DNA from: Eudorina sp. 2006-703-Eu-15
Lineage: Eukaryota > Chlorophyta > Chlorophyceae > Chlamydomonadales > Volvocaceae
Assembly: GCA_003117195.1 (NCBI GenBank)
Contig: BDSI01000208.1
Span: 1 to 64,000, forward strand
Direction: 5' to 3'
DNA: 64,000 nucleotides
In this document: piece after piece, positions 44,827-55,829 of the stretch
Position numbering within the stretch: position 1 is the stretch's first letter
How the letters are laid out: each line of letters starts with the position of its first letter
Notes under the pieces: model-generated
Seen by the model: only the letters and a program-made list of their open reading frames with translations
Databases searched by the model: none
Told to the model about the DNA's origin: nothing
Made by a program: the position numbers and the translations under genes

Positions 44827-46999
44827 TAACGGTCGCGTGCGTGTGTGGCGGCTCGTCCATCCGTCGTACGAATGAATCCGTTGTCGGTTGCCGAACGAGC
44901 TCCCCGCGCGACGACCATACCACCCATCCATCGCGCGCCGCGATCCAGGTCATTCCGTCGCTCACTATTGCAAGCAGCTTCCGGTTTATGTTACAGCGGA
45001 CCCCAGAGGGATCACCGGTGTATGTGTGTATGTGTGGCGCGCGGCAGCTTTGCTCCGTCATACGTATCTGGGCAAGATACGTCTTGCGTGTATGTGCTGC
45101 TGCGGAGTATGCGGAACCAGCAGGCGGCTGCTGACCGATGCCCACACCGTGTTTCACTGACGTACCTCCAGGGTTTACGTAAGTCTGCCGTACCCGCTCG
45201 CCGAGCGAACGTCAGTTATTGGCGACCTGCCGTAGATATCGATATCGATAGTTGCTCGATCGATTAACCCTCGATAACAGCTGCGTGCGTTCATTTCGTA
45301 CGTTCGTTCCGGTCGGTGCTGTCTGAAGGGCGGTAGGTGCGTGCGTGCGTGTACATACATATGTCAGTATTATCATTATTAGGATGTTACAGCGGACCCC
45401 GCGGATCATCGGTGACAGCCCACGGCGACAGTATGTAAGTAAGCCAGTCGATGCACACGCACGCAAATCGGTCGATGCATGGTGCCACGCCGGCGCGCCG
45501 ACCCCGCCCCCCCCCCACACACACGCACGTGCGTGATTATATATATTCTGTATATTCATGTGTTGCGTTGTATATGTATACGTACGTAAGTACGTACGTA
45601 GGTCATCATCATCTGGCGCCGCAGGTCGCCGATTTACAACCTACATGTATAACCTACATGCATCCACTTCGTTGTTACTATAAGCTTATTGTGTATGTCT
45701 TTGCACGGCAGTCGGAGGCGTGTCATCGATGACGTGTTGAAAAACGGACTGAGGCGGCCTGCTGCCGTGGGCGTGCCTGGCAAGTGGCAACGGTCGGACC
45801 TGTGGGTTCGTGATTATGCCGTACTGGTGGCTGTACATACATCAGGCGACCGTGCGTAGGAACGCCCTTCCAGCTACTACTTCTTGCGTGTGTGGCAACG
45901 CGCGCCCAAGCTCGACATTGTTCACTTCATCTTCAAGCATTGCAAGACAGAAGTGTGGAGCTGTGGACGGCCTCATCATTGCCTTCGTTGCCACTGAGAC
46001 GTACTGCTGATGTGAGCAATTAGGGCCGGGTAAGCCAGAGTCATCATCCATCATGTAGCGCGGTAGAACGCGAGGAGGCACTACGTACTCGCCGTCCGTC
46101 CGTGTCCGTCCCAGACTGGCTGGCACGACGACAAATGCTTCCGTACCGACCGACCGTGCTTGAGGCATCGTCGCGAGGCATACCGCGCGCTCCACATGCA
46201 GCTGCTGACATACCGCCGTATGTACCGTCGGTTCGTCAGCTGCGTGCTGCGGTGGTATGTAGGCCTTGCTGCTGCTTGGTTGCGCGGGCAGCAGGATCCA
46301 CTGCAGTCAGGGCGTTGCAGGCAGCAGGGAAGCGCATCGTCGTCGCAAGCGCCTACCGATCGACCGACCGACCTCCTGATGTCGTGTGACAGCCCCCATA
46401 AGGAAGTAAAGCGAGGGATAAGGGGGAGGGCACCCGATGCAACCCGTAAACCAACTTAATTAGTAATGGGTAACCGAGCGAGTCCCTAACCTGCGTACAT
46501 ACCGAGTCTGTCTCTATGCGCCGCGCGGGACTCGTCAGCTAGGGCAGCGAGCGGCGCGCCGAGCGATAGATGACCGTACGTCACTCACTGCCATGCTGCG
46601 TGCCTCGCTCGCCGTTGCGTGCCAATGCAGCCATACATGTCCCGCACTTCAGGGTCACGCACGCACGGCCACGTACGCACATACAAAAGCAACAAGGCAG
46701 CAGGTAGGGCCCTGCAGGGCGGCTGGCGTCACAGGGCAGCAGGTAGGCGTGATGCATAGGTACGCTCCCGGCGACATAAACTTCCGTCGGTTTTAGCCGA
46801 GATGAACCAGGATGGACTGTGATGACGACGAGTCACATATGCTTGCAAGGAGACCGCTGAATAATGATGAAACGTCCGTCTCGTTGTCTAGTCGAATCAC
46901 ACCTGATTCGAGGAAAATTCCGTTGCATGGCAGCAGACGGCGGCTCCGAATCCCAAGTTTTAGAGGTGCGCATTTTGGTAAAGGTCACATAGCTCATGA
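44827..46999. other. Intergenic region after SRCR gene 2
   Basis: No supported gene. It contains two family B copies (44990-45025, 45378-45420), a TGTAA at 45434-45438 that could end SRCR gene 2 with a roughly 600-base 3' UTR, CGTACGTA palindromic runs (45580-45605) and GCGC-rich low-complexity DNA. A small frame at 46812-46970 precedes the 47000 ORF but cannot be spliced to it in phase. Confidence 0.45.
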
Positions 47000-47869
47000 A
47001 TGCATTATGGTTACAGTAACCAATTCGAGAAGTACATCCGCGCTACGGGCCAAACCGCTTTGCTTCGTAGTGACGACGAAAGGGTGGCGGTGCTGCCCGT
47101 CATTCAGGCCCATGGGCGGGAGTGCTGCAAGGCGCATCCCGACATCACCGCTGCTCTCCGGATCTACAAGCACTACAACCTGGGGACCGTATTCGAAAAG
47201 CTGCGAAACCTGGTGGCCGCGGTCAAGCATGCCTCGACTACTAGGCAGTACTTAGCCTGGATCACTGGCTTGGAGGACGGTCCCGAAAACTTTGGTAAGT
47301 TCGCATACACAAGCAACTGGCCGGTGCTGAACGTTCGGATGGAAACCAAGAGGTACACCAAGTGCAGCCTGATCTCTGCATGCGAGTTCGACATAGCCCG
47401 GGAGGTCGCGGCGGTCGAAGCGACTCGCCAACGGCTGCTGGCAGAGCCCGGAATGGACCCGGCGGTCCTGGATCTCTTGCTTGAGTCTATTCTGTACGCG
47501 GAAGCGGAGCCTTCTGGCAGCCCAGCCCACATGAGCAACCATAGGCTCAGAAATAGAGGGCATCCTGTAATCTCCTTTGCGGATGCGGTCGAGCATTTCA
47601 AGGGCTTGCCGGAGCCATGGCTGGTGTGGGAGTATCAGTTGCACCTGGACGGGGAGGCGATGCGCTTCCTCATGCGCCACCCGGGCGTGCTGCCACCGCC
47701 GACGGCGGCAGAGGAAACGGACGTGGGCATGGAGATGGGGCTGATGTTTGCGAGCAAGGGAAATAGCATGCTGCAGATTCAGCTCATACCTCAGATGGTG
47801 AGCTGGGTGATCAAAAGCACGACCACGGGGGGGAGTCTGTTGTCATCGTTTGACCCCTGCGGCGATTGA
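47000..47869 (+). CDS. Intronless hypothetical protein, 289 residues
   Basis: Not recognised. A single uninterrupted frame starts at ATG 47000 (MHYGYSNQFEKYIRATGQ) and ends at 47869. Codon choice is GC-biased at third positions like the confirmed exons, and the amino-acid composition is balanced, unlike the shadow frames. Visible features are a charged helical N-terminal half, a Cys pair (HGRECCKAHPD), LAWITGLEDGPENFGKF, GMDPAVLDLLLESIL and MRHPGVLPPP. No signal peptide, membrane segment or known motif is seen. Lack of introns among intron-dense genes suggests a retrocopy, a transposon-encoded protein or one exon of a larger gene. The first ATG has no upstream in-frame extension with coding character. 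Confidence 0.5.
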   Translation: MHYGYSNQFEKYIRATGQTALLRSDDERVAVLPVIQAHGRECCKAHPDITAALRIYKHYNLGTVFEKLRNLVAAVKHASTTRQYLAWITGLEDGPENFGKFAYTSNWPVLNVRMETKRYTKCSLISACEFDIAREVAAVEATRQRLLAEPGMDPAVLDLLLESILYAEAEPSGSPAHMSNHRLRNRGHPVISFADAVEHFKGLPEPWLVWEYQLHLDGEAMRFLMRHPGVLPPPTAAEETDVGMEMGLMFASKGNSMLQIQLIPQMVSWVIKSTTTGGSLLSSFDPCGD

Positions 47870-48111
47870 TGGAGATAGATCCGATGCTCTGATCGGTTGG
47901 TTGTTGTACGGCAGACCGTTGTAGGCCGTTATGGTGATCACAACATGGGCTGTAGTCTTCTTTGGTACTGCAAATAGTCTTACTTAGCATAGTATTACTC
48001 GGCATACATACGTCTTGTCTGAGTGGTAGCGTTCTCGGAAAGCTCTAGTCCTGGGGTGACACAGCTGATACCGCCATCCATCTGGAATGTCAGTTTGTGG
48101 GTTGAGCTCAA

Positions 48112-48176
48112 GGCAGTTTCAGGGTACGAATGTCGTACGTACAGGGCATGCGACATCTGTGTACCCTGAAACTGCC
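48112..48176. repeat. 65-base inverted repeat (hairpin)
   Basis: GGCAGTTTCAGGGTAC at 48112-48127 pairs perfectly with GTACCCTGAAACTGCC at 48161-48176. A further inner stem pairs ATGTCG (48130-48135) with CGACAT (48151-48156). The symmetrical internal loop and small terminal loop give a compact stem-loop that could fold as RNA from either strand. Confidence 0.85.
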
Positions 48177-48959
48177 CTCAGCTACCGTATCGGGGGCAAC
48201 ATGTATGTCACAAGTGTCATTGTTTCGGTTATGTGCAGGTTTCCTTTGGACGTCACTCGCTGTGCTTTCGGCTTCTGTCCCCGTCGAGCACCCCGTACTG
48301 GGTCGTATCCTCGGTCGGACCGAGTCGGTCCACTTAGGATAGTGGTCCTGCCTTGGATGGTCATGAACTGTTTATATGTGGTGGCGGCGGGCTTCGTTCG
48401 GGTGTATCTTTGGGACGCCTTGCGCATGTATGCCCCGAGCGTGTGGTGAAATTGCCGTCGCGCAGGCACGGGGGTGCTTGCGTTACTTTGAGATGGCAGC
48501 AGACAGGGTGGCGGCGGCAGGCACGGTGGATATGTCGCTACAGAGCATACGGGCGATACGTGAGCCTGGCGGCTGCACAGGAGATCCAGCTGTTGGCATC
48601 CATCCGTATTCCGTGGTAGTGCTGGCGAGATTGACCTGGCATTTTTCTGAAGTAGTTGTGTTAAAAATAAACCGAGAGACACGACTTGCGAAGTAGTTTT
48701 GTTTGGGTGGCATTTAGGGTGCGCGACGGCGTGGTGTTAGGGCCTGCAGCTGCCAAGGCTACCGAGGCGGCGGTGCATGGGCGCGAAGTGGAGCTCAGTG
48801 TGCGTCAGTGGGACGGATGGTGCTTTCCTAAGAATGCACGGGGTACATTTTCTTTCGTGCGGCTTGCCTGGCTACCGTTTTGATCACCGTAGTGTGAAAT
48901 GAGGCCGTGGATCCTCGCGACACCATCACCACTGGAGCATTGTACCCCAGTTTTAATGT

Positions 48960-49020
48960 TAATGATACCACAGTGGAACCCGCGGTCATCGGCGACAGCC
49001 GTAGACAGCCTTCTCACTAG
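48960..49020 (+). repeat. Dispersed family B copy
   Basis: AATGATACCACAGTGGAACC, CGCGGTCATCGGCGACAGCC, then TTCTCACTAGTCACCACACA. It is more diverged than the copies inside the SRCR genes. Confidence 0.6.
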
Positions 49021-50489
49021 TCACCACACATTGCGAAAAGAGTGGCTTCCAGTTTAGAAACGACTTCATGTCAGACACACATACACGCACACCTCCGCCT
49101 TGCTCATACCTTAGTCCTAATGGCCGCCGCCGCCCGACCTCATGGAGCTGCATATGGTTCATCCGTGCCAGTCAGAACCCCCTGCGCCTAGCACTGACTA
49201 CAACATGAAACGACAGCAAGCCGACCGCGCCTCGGCGCTTCGGGCCTACGGTACCACTCGCGATGACGGGCAGCAGAGTCCCGCCGTTGCAGCGGTCACG
49301 ACGCGAGAGTCCACACGGTCCGACGCGCACCGTCTAACTCCCGAACCGTCTGGCTCCCGCATCGTTGAGATTATCATCCGACGTGGTCCCGACGATAATC
49401 CCTGCCACCCCGCCAGAACGAACCCATCCAGCCGCAGCCAAGCTCCTACTGCGTCGATACGATTGGGATAAGGGAGTACTGGCTGCATCCAGCGCACTCA
49501 TGCCCGCCTGAGTCTTGAAGGCGACAGAGCAACACCAAGTACTGCCTGGCTCTGCGTGATGGAACGCACCCACCGCTCGCAACCCTGCTGGTGTGCCTTT
49601 CATACAGCGAGGGGCGCTGCGCACACCCCGAAACGTCCGTGGGGCCGGACCCATGCAACTCGTATCCTGCGTGACTCTGCAGCCCTGAACCTCGGGGGAT
49701 CTGCACCCCATGATGACACATACCCGCTGATGGATCCCAGTGACCCGAGCACCTATGCATTAAGTCATGAAGTGAGCCCCTCTCATGAATCAAGTCAACT
49801 AGTCAAGACAGGCCAATAACGTGACGAGGCGGTCAGCAAGCCGCGCTCCGCATCTGGTTGACCCGATCTGAACACCCCTGCCACCTTGCTCGGCGCCTGC
49901 CCTCTCCCCGGCAGGCGCAGCCGGCTGCACCGTGTCCGTCCTGGGTGACCGGGGCGCGGTGCTGCATGGCACCGAATGCCAGGGCCCCGGACGCGCTGCC
50001 TCGCCGTCCATGTTCACCTTCGCCTGCTGCAGGAGCGACGGACAACATCAGCGGGGCGCGAGGCGTGCTTCACACGCGGGCGGGCGCGTGGGCCTTCGGG
50101 CGGCGCACCATGCAATGCCGCTAACCCCCGTGCACCAACAGCAGATGCCCCAGTCGGGAGGGTTCCTTCGCTGAAACACTGTCCACTGGTTAGATGCACG
50201 GGGCCTAGAACACGAACGGCGCTTAGGTTCCATGAGGGACAAAACAGGCGGCGGCGGCGGCGACATGACGTCTTCAACGGCAGCTTGTGCTTCCACGCGC
50301 ACCGCCTCCCCCCCCGCCCGCAGCACAGAATGTCCACTCCAGAGCCCCTATCCCTGGGGCATGTCATGTCTGCAGGTCTCCAGCACTCCCAGCTAGGCAG
50401 CAACGTCGTCCTAGGGTCCGGCCTGCGGTCCTGCGGCCCACGGCCCGGCCCCCGGTCCTCGTTTCGTGCAGCCCCGGACGGCCGCCGTC

Positions 50490-53400
50490 TTACCTCTTGG
50501 GGCGGCCCGACGCGCGCTCTCCACGCGTCCCCGAGCCACTCGGCCCCGGCCCCTCCAGCCCCGCCAAGCCCAGCCCCATGCCGCCCATGCCGCCGATGCG
50601 ATCCTCGTCCATCAGGTCGAGCAGGCTGCCGTCCTCTCCCAGGACCAGCCCGTCGGCGGTGCGGGCCTCCGCCTAGAGGCGCAAGATGAGTTGGGGCGGG
50701 CGGGTAGCGAGGTTTCCACAGGGCGACAGCGGGAGGCCACTTCCCGGGGTCGGTTGCGGACGCAGACTCGGGCTGACATGGGAAAGGTTGGCGCCCGGGC
50801 TGAGTCACTCCTCTAAAAATGCCGCATGGCAGCTCCAGCTGCCCCATCACCCCGCGCGTACCGCATACATGCAGGCGCGATGCATGTGACGCTTTTGCTT
50901 AGCGGGACCACGCGCATACGTCAAGCATGCTAGGCTGCGCAGCACTCGGGATGGAGGCAAAAGGCTTTGCGGGCCAACTGCCAGGGTTAGGTTTCCAGCC
51001 ACGCCGAGCGTCTCCTCGGCTGTGAGCACGCGCCTTAACGGCGAGTGTTCCCCTTTCCGGGAAACGCTGCTCCCGCAACCATTCCGCGGCCCTCACACCC
51101 TTACCGCCCCGCAAACCCACCCTCCTCCCCCTCCTTCCTCCCCTTCCCTGCCCCCTTTGAGATCGCCACCACCAACCGCACATGCGCTTTCGAAGCGCCG
51201 TGCACGGCCTCTCCCCCCACAGAGTCCAACCCGGCAGGTCGGCCGCAGCATCGCACCCGGCACGTTTTCGTCGCGCACCTTTATTTGCCGCTTGACCTCC
51301 TCAACTCGGGCCTCCAGCTCCTCTCGGTGTTGCCGCGCCGCGTCGCTAGTGGCGGTGGCGTACGCGACGCGGGCCTCGATGGCGCGAAGCAGCTCGTCAC
51401 CCCTCGCAATCCTGGTTTGGATGCCGCGCACGCGCATTATTGAAACCCATGACAGTTAGTTGGGGGACAGTATTTTAATGGTGGCGCGTCTGTGTGGCGG
51501 GATCACGGAGCAGGCATGACGGCATGGGTGAGAGGTTTGGGTGCGATCCGGGTTCTCGGCTGACGATGCCGACGAGGACGTCCGACGCCCATCGCGAAGC
51601 ACGCCGTTGTGAGTGACATTGATATACACGCATGCATCACGCAAACGCGGTCCAAACTTATTTTTTTACATGGTAGTGAGCGCGCAGGGCTTGCGTGTAA
51701 CGACCAGGAGCATGCTGTTCACACAACTAGACATCAGTCAGGCTTGGATGGTACAGGGTGTGAGGTCAACGCTGTCGCAAACCGCCCGAACTACCAGCCG
51801 CCAGGTTGAAACGAAGACGCTCCGCAACACGCTCGAAACGCTCCGAACGGTGCCGGCGTCAAGCGCACTTCCGCAGCTGCGCTGCGCCCATGCCGTGTTC
51901 ACCAAGCGGCCATTCACCAGAATGCCTTGTCGTCATGCCATACACCCGACCGTCTGCGTTGCGCGTGTTCAGTCCTTTCCGGGAGGGGTCCCCCGCACAC
52001 CGCACAGCTTCCCGGCAGATGCCAACACACCGCACAGCTTCCCGGCATCCACTTGCAAGGCGCCCCTCGAACCCGAGACGAGATACCAGATCCTCTCCCC
52101 ATGCCGCACAAGCCCAACACCCGTCGAGTACCAAAGCAAGTCCGGCCCGACGAGGTCACCACCCACCATCTCGACATCCGCAGAATGAGCTCCGGAACCT
52201 GCTCCGGCCGCACGTCGCGCCCCATCACATCATGAACCTGGGTCGCAGCCGGGGACAGCGAGGAGGTGAAAGACAAGCGAGGAGGAGGGCGCCACATAGA
52301 AACGAGGGCGCTCAGCATGAGGGCACACCAAAGGGGAACCGTAGAGATAATCGTGAGAGGTGCTCGCACTCAACCAGGTTTGATCGCAGGTTGCTGGTCG
52401 ACCAGTTGCCTGTAATTGACGCGGGCATTGCGACCCAAATGCCAGTGATAAAACGATGAACTGCTAATGAGCCAGGGCCGCACGACCGACTCATGCGGAT
52501 CGTGTGCCGCAGTTCATCAATAGAACACCACAAAATGCCTGTACTGCACGTGACAGCATTCGTCGTGCCGCATCCGTGTTTCAACCTCCTCGCTGCTCGC
52601 ACTGCCATGGCGCTGCTGCCGCATGTGTACCACAGCTCCTAACGATCTGAGAAGCGCTGCTCCGGCTGCTGGTAAGCAATGGCCTTCTTCCATTGTTCCC
52701 CTTCCTTTTCCAACCTTACCTGCAGGCAGCCTTGTTTTTGGTCCAGCTTGCCTGTAACGATGACCCCCGTGTAGAAGCAGTGGTTGATCAGGAAGTCCTC
52801 CAGCTCTCGCACACTGCCGATCTGCAGGGACGTCTGCAGCTGATCGTAGGGGAGCACCTGTAGGGGTCGGCGCACCGCGTAGCAGCAGCGGGGCCGGGGA
52901 GGACAAGGATGAGAAGGCAGGTTAAGGAAAGCTGTTGGGTGTTCATGCGGGAATAATCCATGCGAAACACCTGAGAAGTGCATATTAGCGACAAGAGCCG
53001 CCCGGGTCGTCCGGTAGTTGCCACCTCACTCGCCGGAAGGGACGACGTGCACGGTCCCTCTGTATGTGATGCAGCATCGGGATCAGCTGTTCCATGCCAT
53101 GCGGCCTGGGAAATGGCCTCAGCAGCAAAAGCGCCAAGGCAAACGCGCAACCACTTCGCCGCTGACGTATATGTTCCGCCGCTGACGTACATCAGGTGAT
53201 AACGAGGCCACAGCCACACGACCTTAAACGAGGTGGAGCTTAGTACGACCACCGTTCTGCTGTCCACCTCTGAAAACAAAACCGTTTCCCGCCAGTGTTC
53301 TTCCTTTCTCATACCTTCTGACTGGACGCCAGCGACGCGACGGTCAGCTGCTTCAGCTTCAAGATCTGCTGCTCTGACAGCGGCGGCAGGCTCTCAGCGT

Positions 53401-54082
53401 TCGCTGCGTTTACAATGGCAGTGGGCGCGCGGCACGGACGCCGGTATGGAGCGTTGCGGCTTCATTGCGAGGCAGCAAGCGGCAGGCCTTCAGTGTGCGG
53501 CATGTGATGTGCAACGCGCCAGGGCTTCGACACAATGCCCTTCGTCCGCTTCGCATGTCCCCTTTGCAATGCATGGCCTCGCCCACCTTGGTAGTCAGAC
53601 CATGTCCCGTACGCGAACAGCTGCAGCAGCGCGAAGTGTGGCGCCAGCTCCGTTCCCTGGAGCTGGGGGCAGCGAGTAACATGACCGGGGGCATTGGGAT
53701 TGACAGTGGCGAAGTACTTCCGAGTTGGAAGAACCAGGGGATGAAAACACAGCCAACCGCATGTGAGCAGGGCCAAGGGACATAACCAAGGTCCCGGTAC
53801 TACTATCATCCGTTACGAAGCTAACGTCCTAGAAGGTATCATTTTGGAAGGGTAAAGGAAGGGTAAACGTGCGGAAGGAGCAGCAGTGAGGACGGGTTAT
53901 GCTGACAGCCTTTAAGGAAAGTGACTTAAACTCACCTCTCTGATGCCTGGAACATCCAAAAGCTCTCCAAAGCCAAAGATGGCTGGGTCCGCTGTGGCTT
54001 TGGCAATAATTTCAGTAAGGCCTCGCCCGCGAGTCCCCTTGGCTAATAGGATGTATTGTTGTATTTTACCCTCCTGATCCAT
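50490..54082 (-). CDS. CSN7: COP9 signalosome complex subunit 7 (PCI domain)
   Basis: Seven phase-consistent exons: 54082-53936, 53662-53587, 53403-53315, 52857-52720, 52237-52167, 51411-51279 and 50672-50490 (278 residues). The order matches CSN7: N-terminal helices (IQQYILLAKGTRGRGLTEII; IFGFGELLDVPGI), ALLQLFAYGTWSDYQ, PPLSEQQILKLKQLTVASLA, and the winged-helix part of the PCI domain (VLPYDQLQTSLQIGSVRELE; VTGKLDQKQGCLQ). Then come VMGRDVRPEQVPELILRM and a C-terminal coiled helix (REELEARVEEVKRQIK). CSN7 is a structural subunit of the COP9 signalosome, which removes NEDD8 from cullins in cytosol and nucleus. The last exon encodes a Gly/Met-rich tail ending in GRPKR. Its stop overlaps AGGTAAGA, a perfect splice donor, so a longer spliced C-terminus is possible. 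Start at first ATG (MDQEGKIQ). Confidence 0.92.
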
Positions 54083-54532
54083 ATCACACGCCCTTTACGT
54101 TTGGTGTCAGCTTGAAGGGCACTGTCGCTGCCCGAACGATCTATCCCGCCCCGTTGCCTGCTACGAAGCTGCAGCTACAATGTAAAACACTTGTCAGAAA
54201 TGTGACCACTTAAGCCATGTATTCTGGTTCCGGCGCAGTGCCCTAGGGGCGTTGTCCGCGTTGTAGCTGAAGGCAGGTTTTGCTCAAGCACGATTGCAAC
54301 ACCAATCAAACCAAGTTGCGCAAAAGGCGCTATCCAGTCTTGGGTAACCGAGAAACATCATAATATGTCATGTACGGCGCATTCCCGGCTGTAGAGGAAC
54401 CCCGCATGGCATGCATATGGTGAGAAAAAGCTGTTAACCTCTGCAGCAATATATTTGCGACGGGATCATAGATTACCGCTTGTGGTCGATTTTCTACAGC
54501 CACCAGCGTGACACCTAGAGCCCTACCGCAAT
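54083..54532. promoter_or_regulatory. Bidirectional promoter region between CSN7 and the mTERF gene
   Basis: The two start codons are only 450 bp apart and point outward (CSN7 at 54082 minus, mTERF at 54533 plus). Both 5' UTRs and promoters must fit here or overlap. No open frame of note and no clear TATA box were identified. Confidence 0.5.
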
Positions 54533-55829
54533 ATGGCTACGCCTCTGCTTTGCAGCCGCCAAGGCCTAGGCTTGGCTTACCGATCTCGGCATTGTGCTTC
54601 CCCCTTCGTGAAGCCCCACCACGCGCAGTCGTCGAGGTGCGGCGCGCTGCTCGTGGCGTTCGCTCATATGTGATCTGGGGATGCAATTTTTTTGCAAACT
54701 TAAGACTGGAAGCATCGCTGGTGGTAGCTTCACGATAAGCGTCCGTGCCGCAGGGCGAGCACCATCGTTCGTGTCACTCAGAGCAACCCCGACACTAAGA
54801 CAGTGGTTGTGAAGAACACCCCTGGGGAGCTTCCTCTTCCATGGTCGGAGAAAGATCCATACAAGCTGCCACTCAGCATTGAGAAGGTTCAGCGGATGCT
54901 CTTTTCGCTCGGTGCGTGGGTGTTTATCGCGCTGGCGCCACCACAAACCATTTCTTGGTTGCAGTCATTAAGTACATCTTAATATCTCATGTTCAGGCTG
55001 GGAGAAGCCATGGATTGAGCAGATCGTGGACCGTATCATGAAGGGTATGCTCCGCACGACAGAGGAGCGGGCGCGCGGTGTGGTAAGTCAGCAAAGTCGT
55101 TACAATCACCTATTTTCAAAGCAAGGGATTTCCAATGGGGTTTGTGTTCGCTTACAGATCGACTACCTGGTCAGCGTGGGCCTCAAGCAAGACGAAATCT
55201 GCAACATGGCGTCCATTAGCGTCGTGCTGCTGGGCTTGAACCCGGAGACCCGGCTGAAGGCCGTGGTGGATTACCTCAAGGGGAGAGGAGTGCCAGGTGA
55301 GGCAACTCAGAGGCGAGGGCCCTGCGTGGCCGCGGGTTTGGGGATGGCAGGACGGCACACCACCCGATGCCATCGCTGTCACGATCGTCATGCAATTCGC
55401 TTTGATAGCAATTTTCCTTTCACATAGCATACTTTTGTCATTGGGGGAACGCGCACTTGCCAGTGGGACCTGTCCACGGATCACCAAACCCGCAACGCAA
55501 ACCACATTGGGTCTTACCATGTGCTGACCCCAGCACTGCTGGATGTCGCGAGTGCGCGGTCACCTTACTCGCACCCGCCCTGACACCACCTTCCTCCCTG
55601 GACTTCCCTCCCAGACTCGGCTATCCCGGACCTCGTGCTTAAGAACCCTCGTATCTTCGAGTACCGGGTGACGGAAGAGGGCAAGAACCTGAAGAAGGGC
55701 AAGGCCCGGATCCAAGTGGATGTGGTGCCGGTGGGAACCAATGGGGAGATGGCGGTGGCCGTCAACTACTTCCGCGACGGGGCCTCCTTCCTCGAGGCCC
55801 CGGTGTCGCCGGTGGGGCCCGTGCTGTGA
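54533..55829 (+). CDS. Small mTERF-family protein, probably organellar
   Basis: Five phase-consistent exons: 54533-54636, 54754-54911, 54997-55082, 55158-55296 and 55615-55829 (233 residues). The N-terminus (MATPLLCSRQGLGLAYRSR) is Arg/Ser-rich without acidic residues and fits a plastid or mitochondrial transit peptide. Exon 4 carries a typical mTERF helical repeat: IDYLVSVGLKQDEICNMASI, then LGLNPETRLKAVVDYLKGRG. mTERF proteins bind organellar nucleic acids and act in transcription termination, initiation or RNA processing. At 233 residues with one clear repeat and a second partial one (exon 5, LKNPRIFEYRV), this member is short, so a protein-interaction or reduced nucleic-acid-binding role is possible. 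The start is the only ATG giving an in-phase first exon. The C-terminus (EAPVSPVGPVL) is not repeat-like. Confidence 0.85.

Larger units (their letters stand above)
47870..50489. other. Intergenic region before CSN7
   Basis: No supported gene. It includes the hairpin at 48112-48176, a family B copy at 48960-49020, and open frames on both strands around 49142-49800 without splice or family support. A possible extra CSN7 3' exon around 49800-50020 (minus) is discussed under CSN7. Confidence 0.45.

Noticed and set aside
46812..47255. Acidic first exon (MDCDDDESHMLARR) for the 47000 ORF
   Set aside because: None of the GT donors after it is in the phase needed by the acceptor at about 47020, so the two cannot be joined.
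49142..49793. Overlapping 110-125 codon frames on both strands
   Set aside because: No splice support or domain. Composition is similar on both strands, as in shadow frames.
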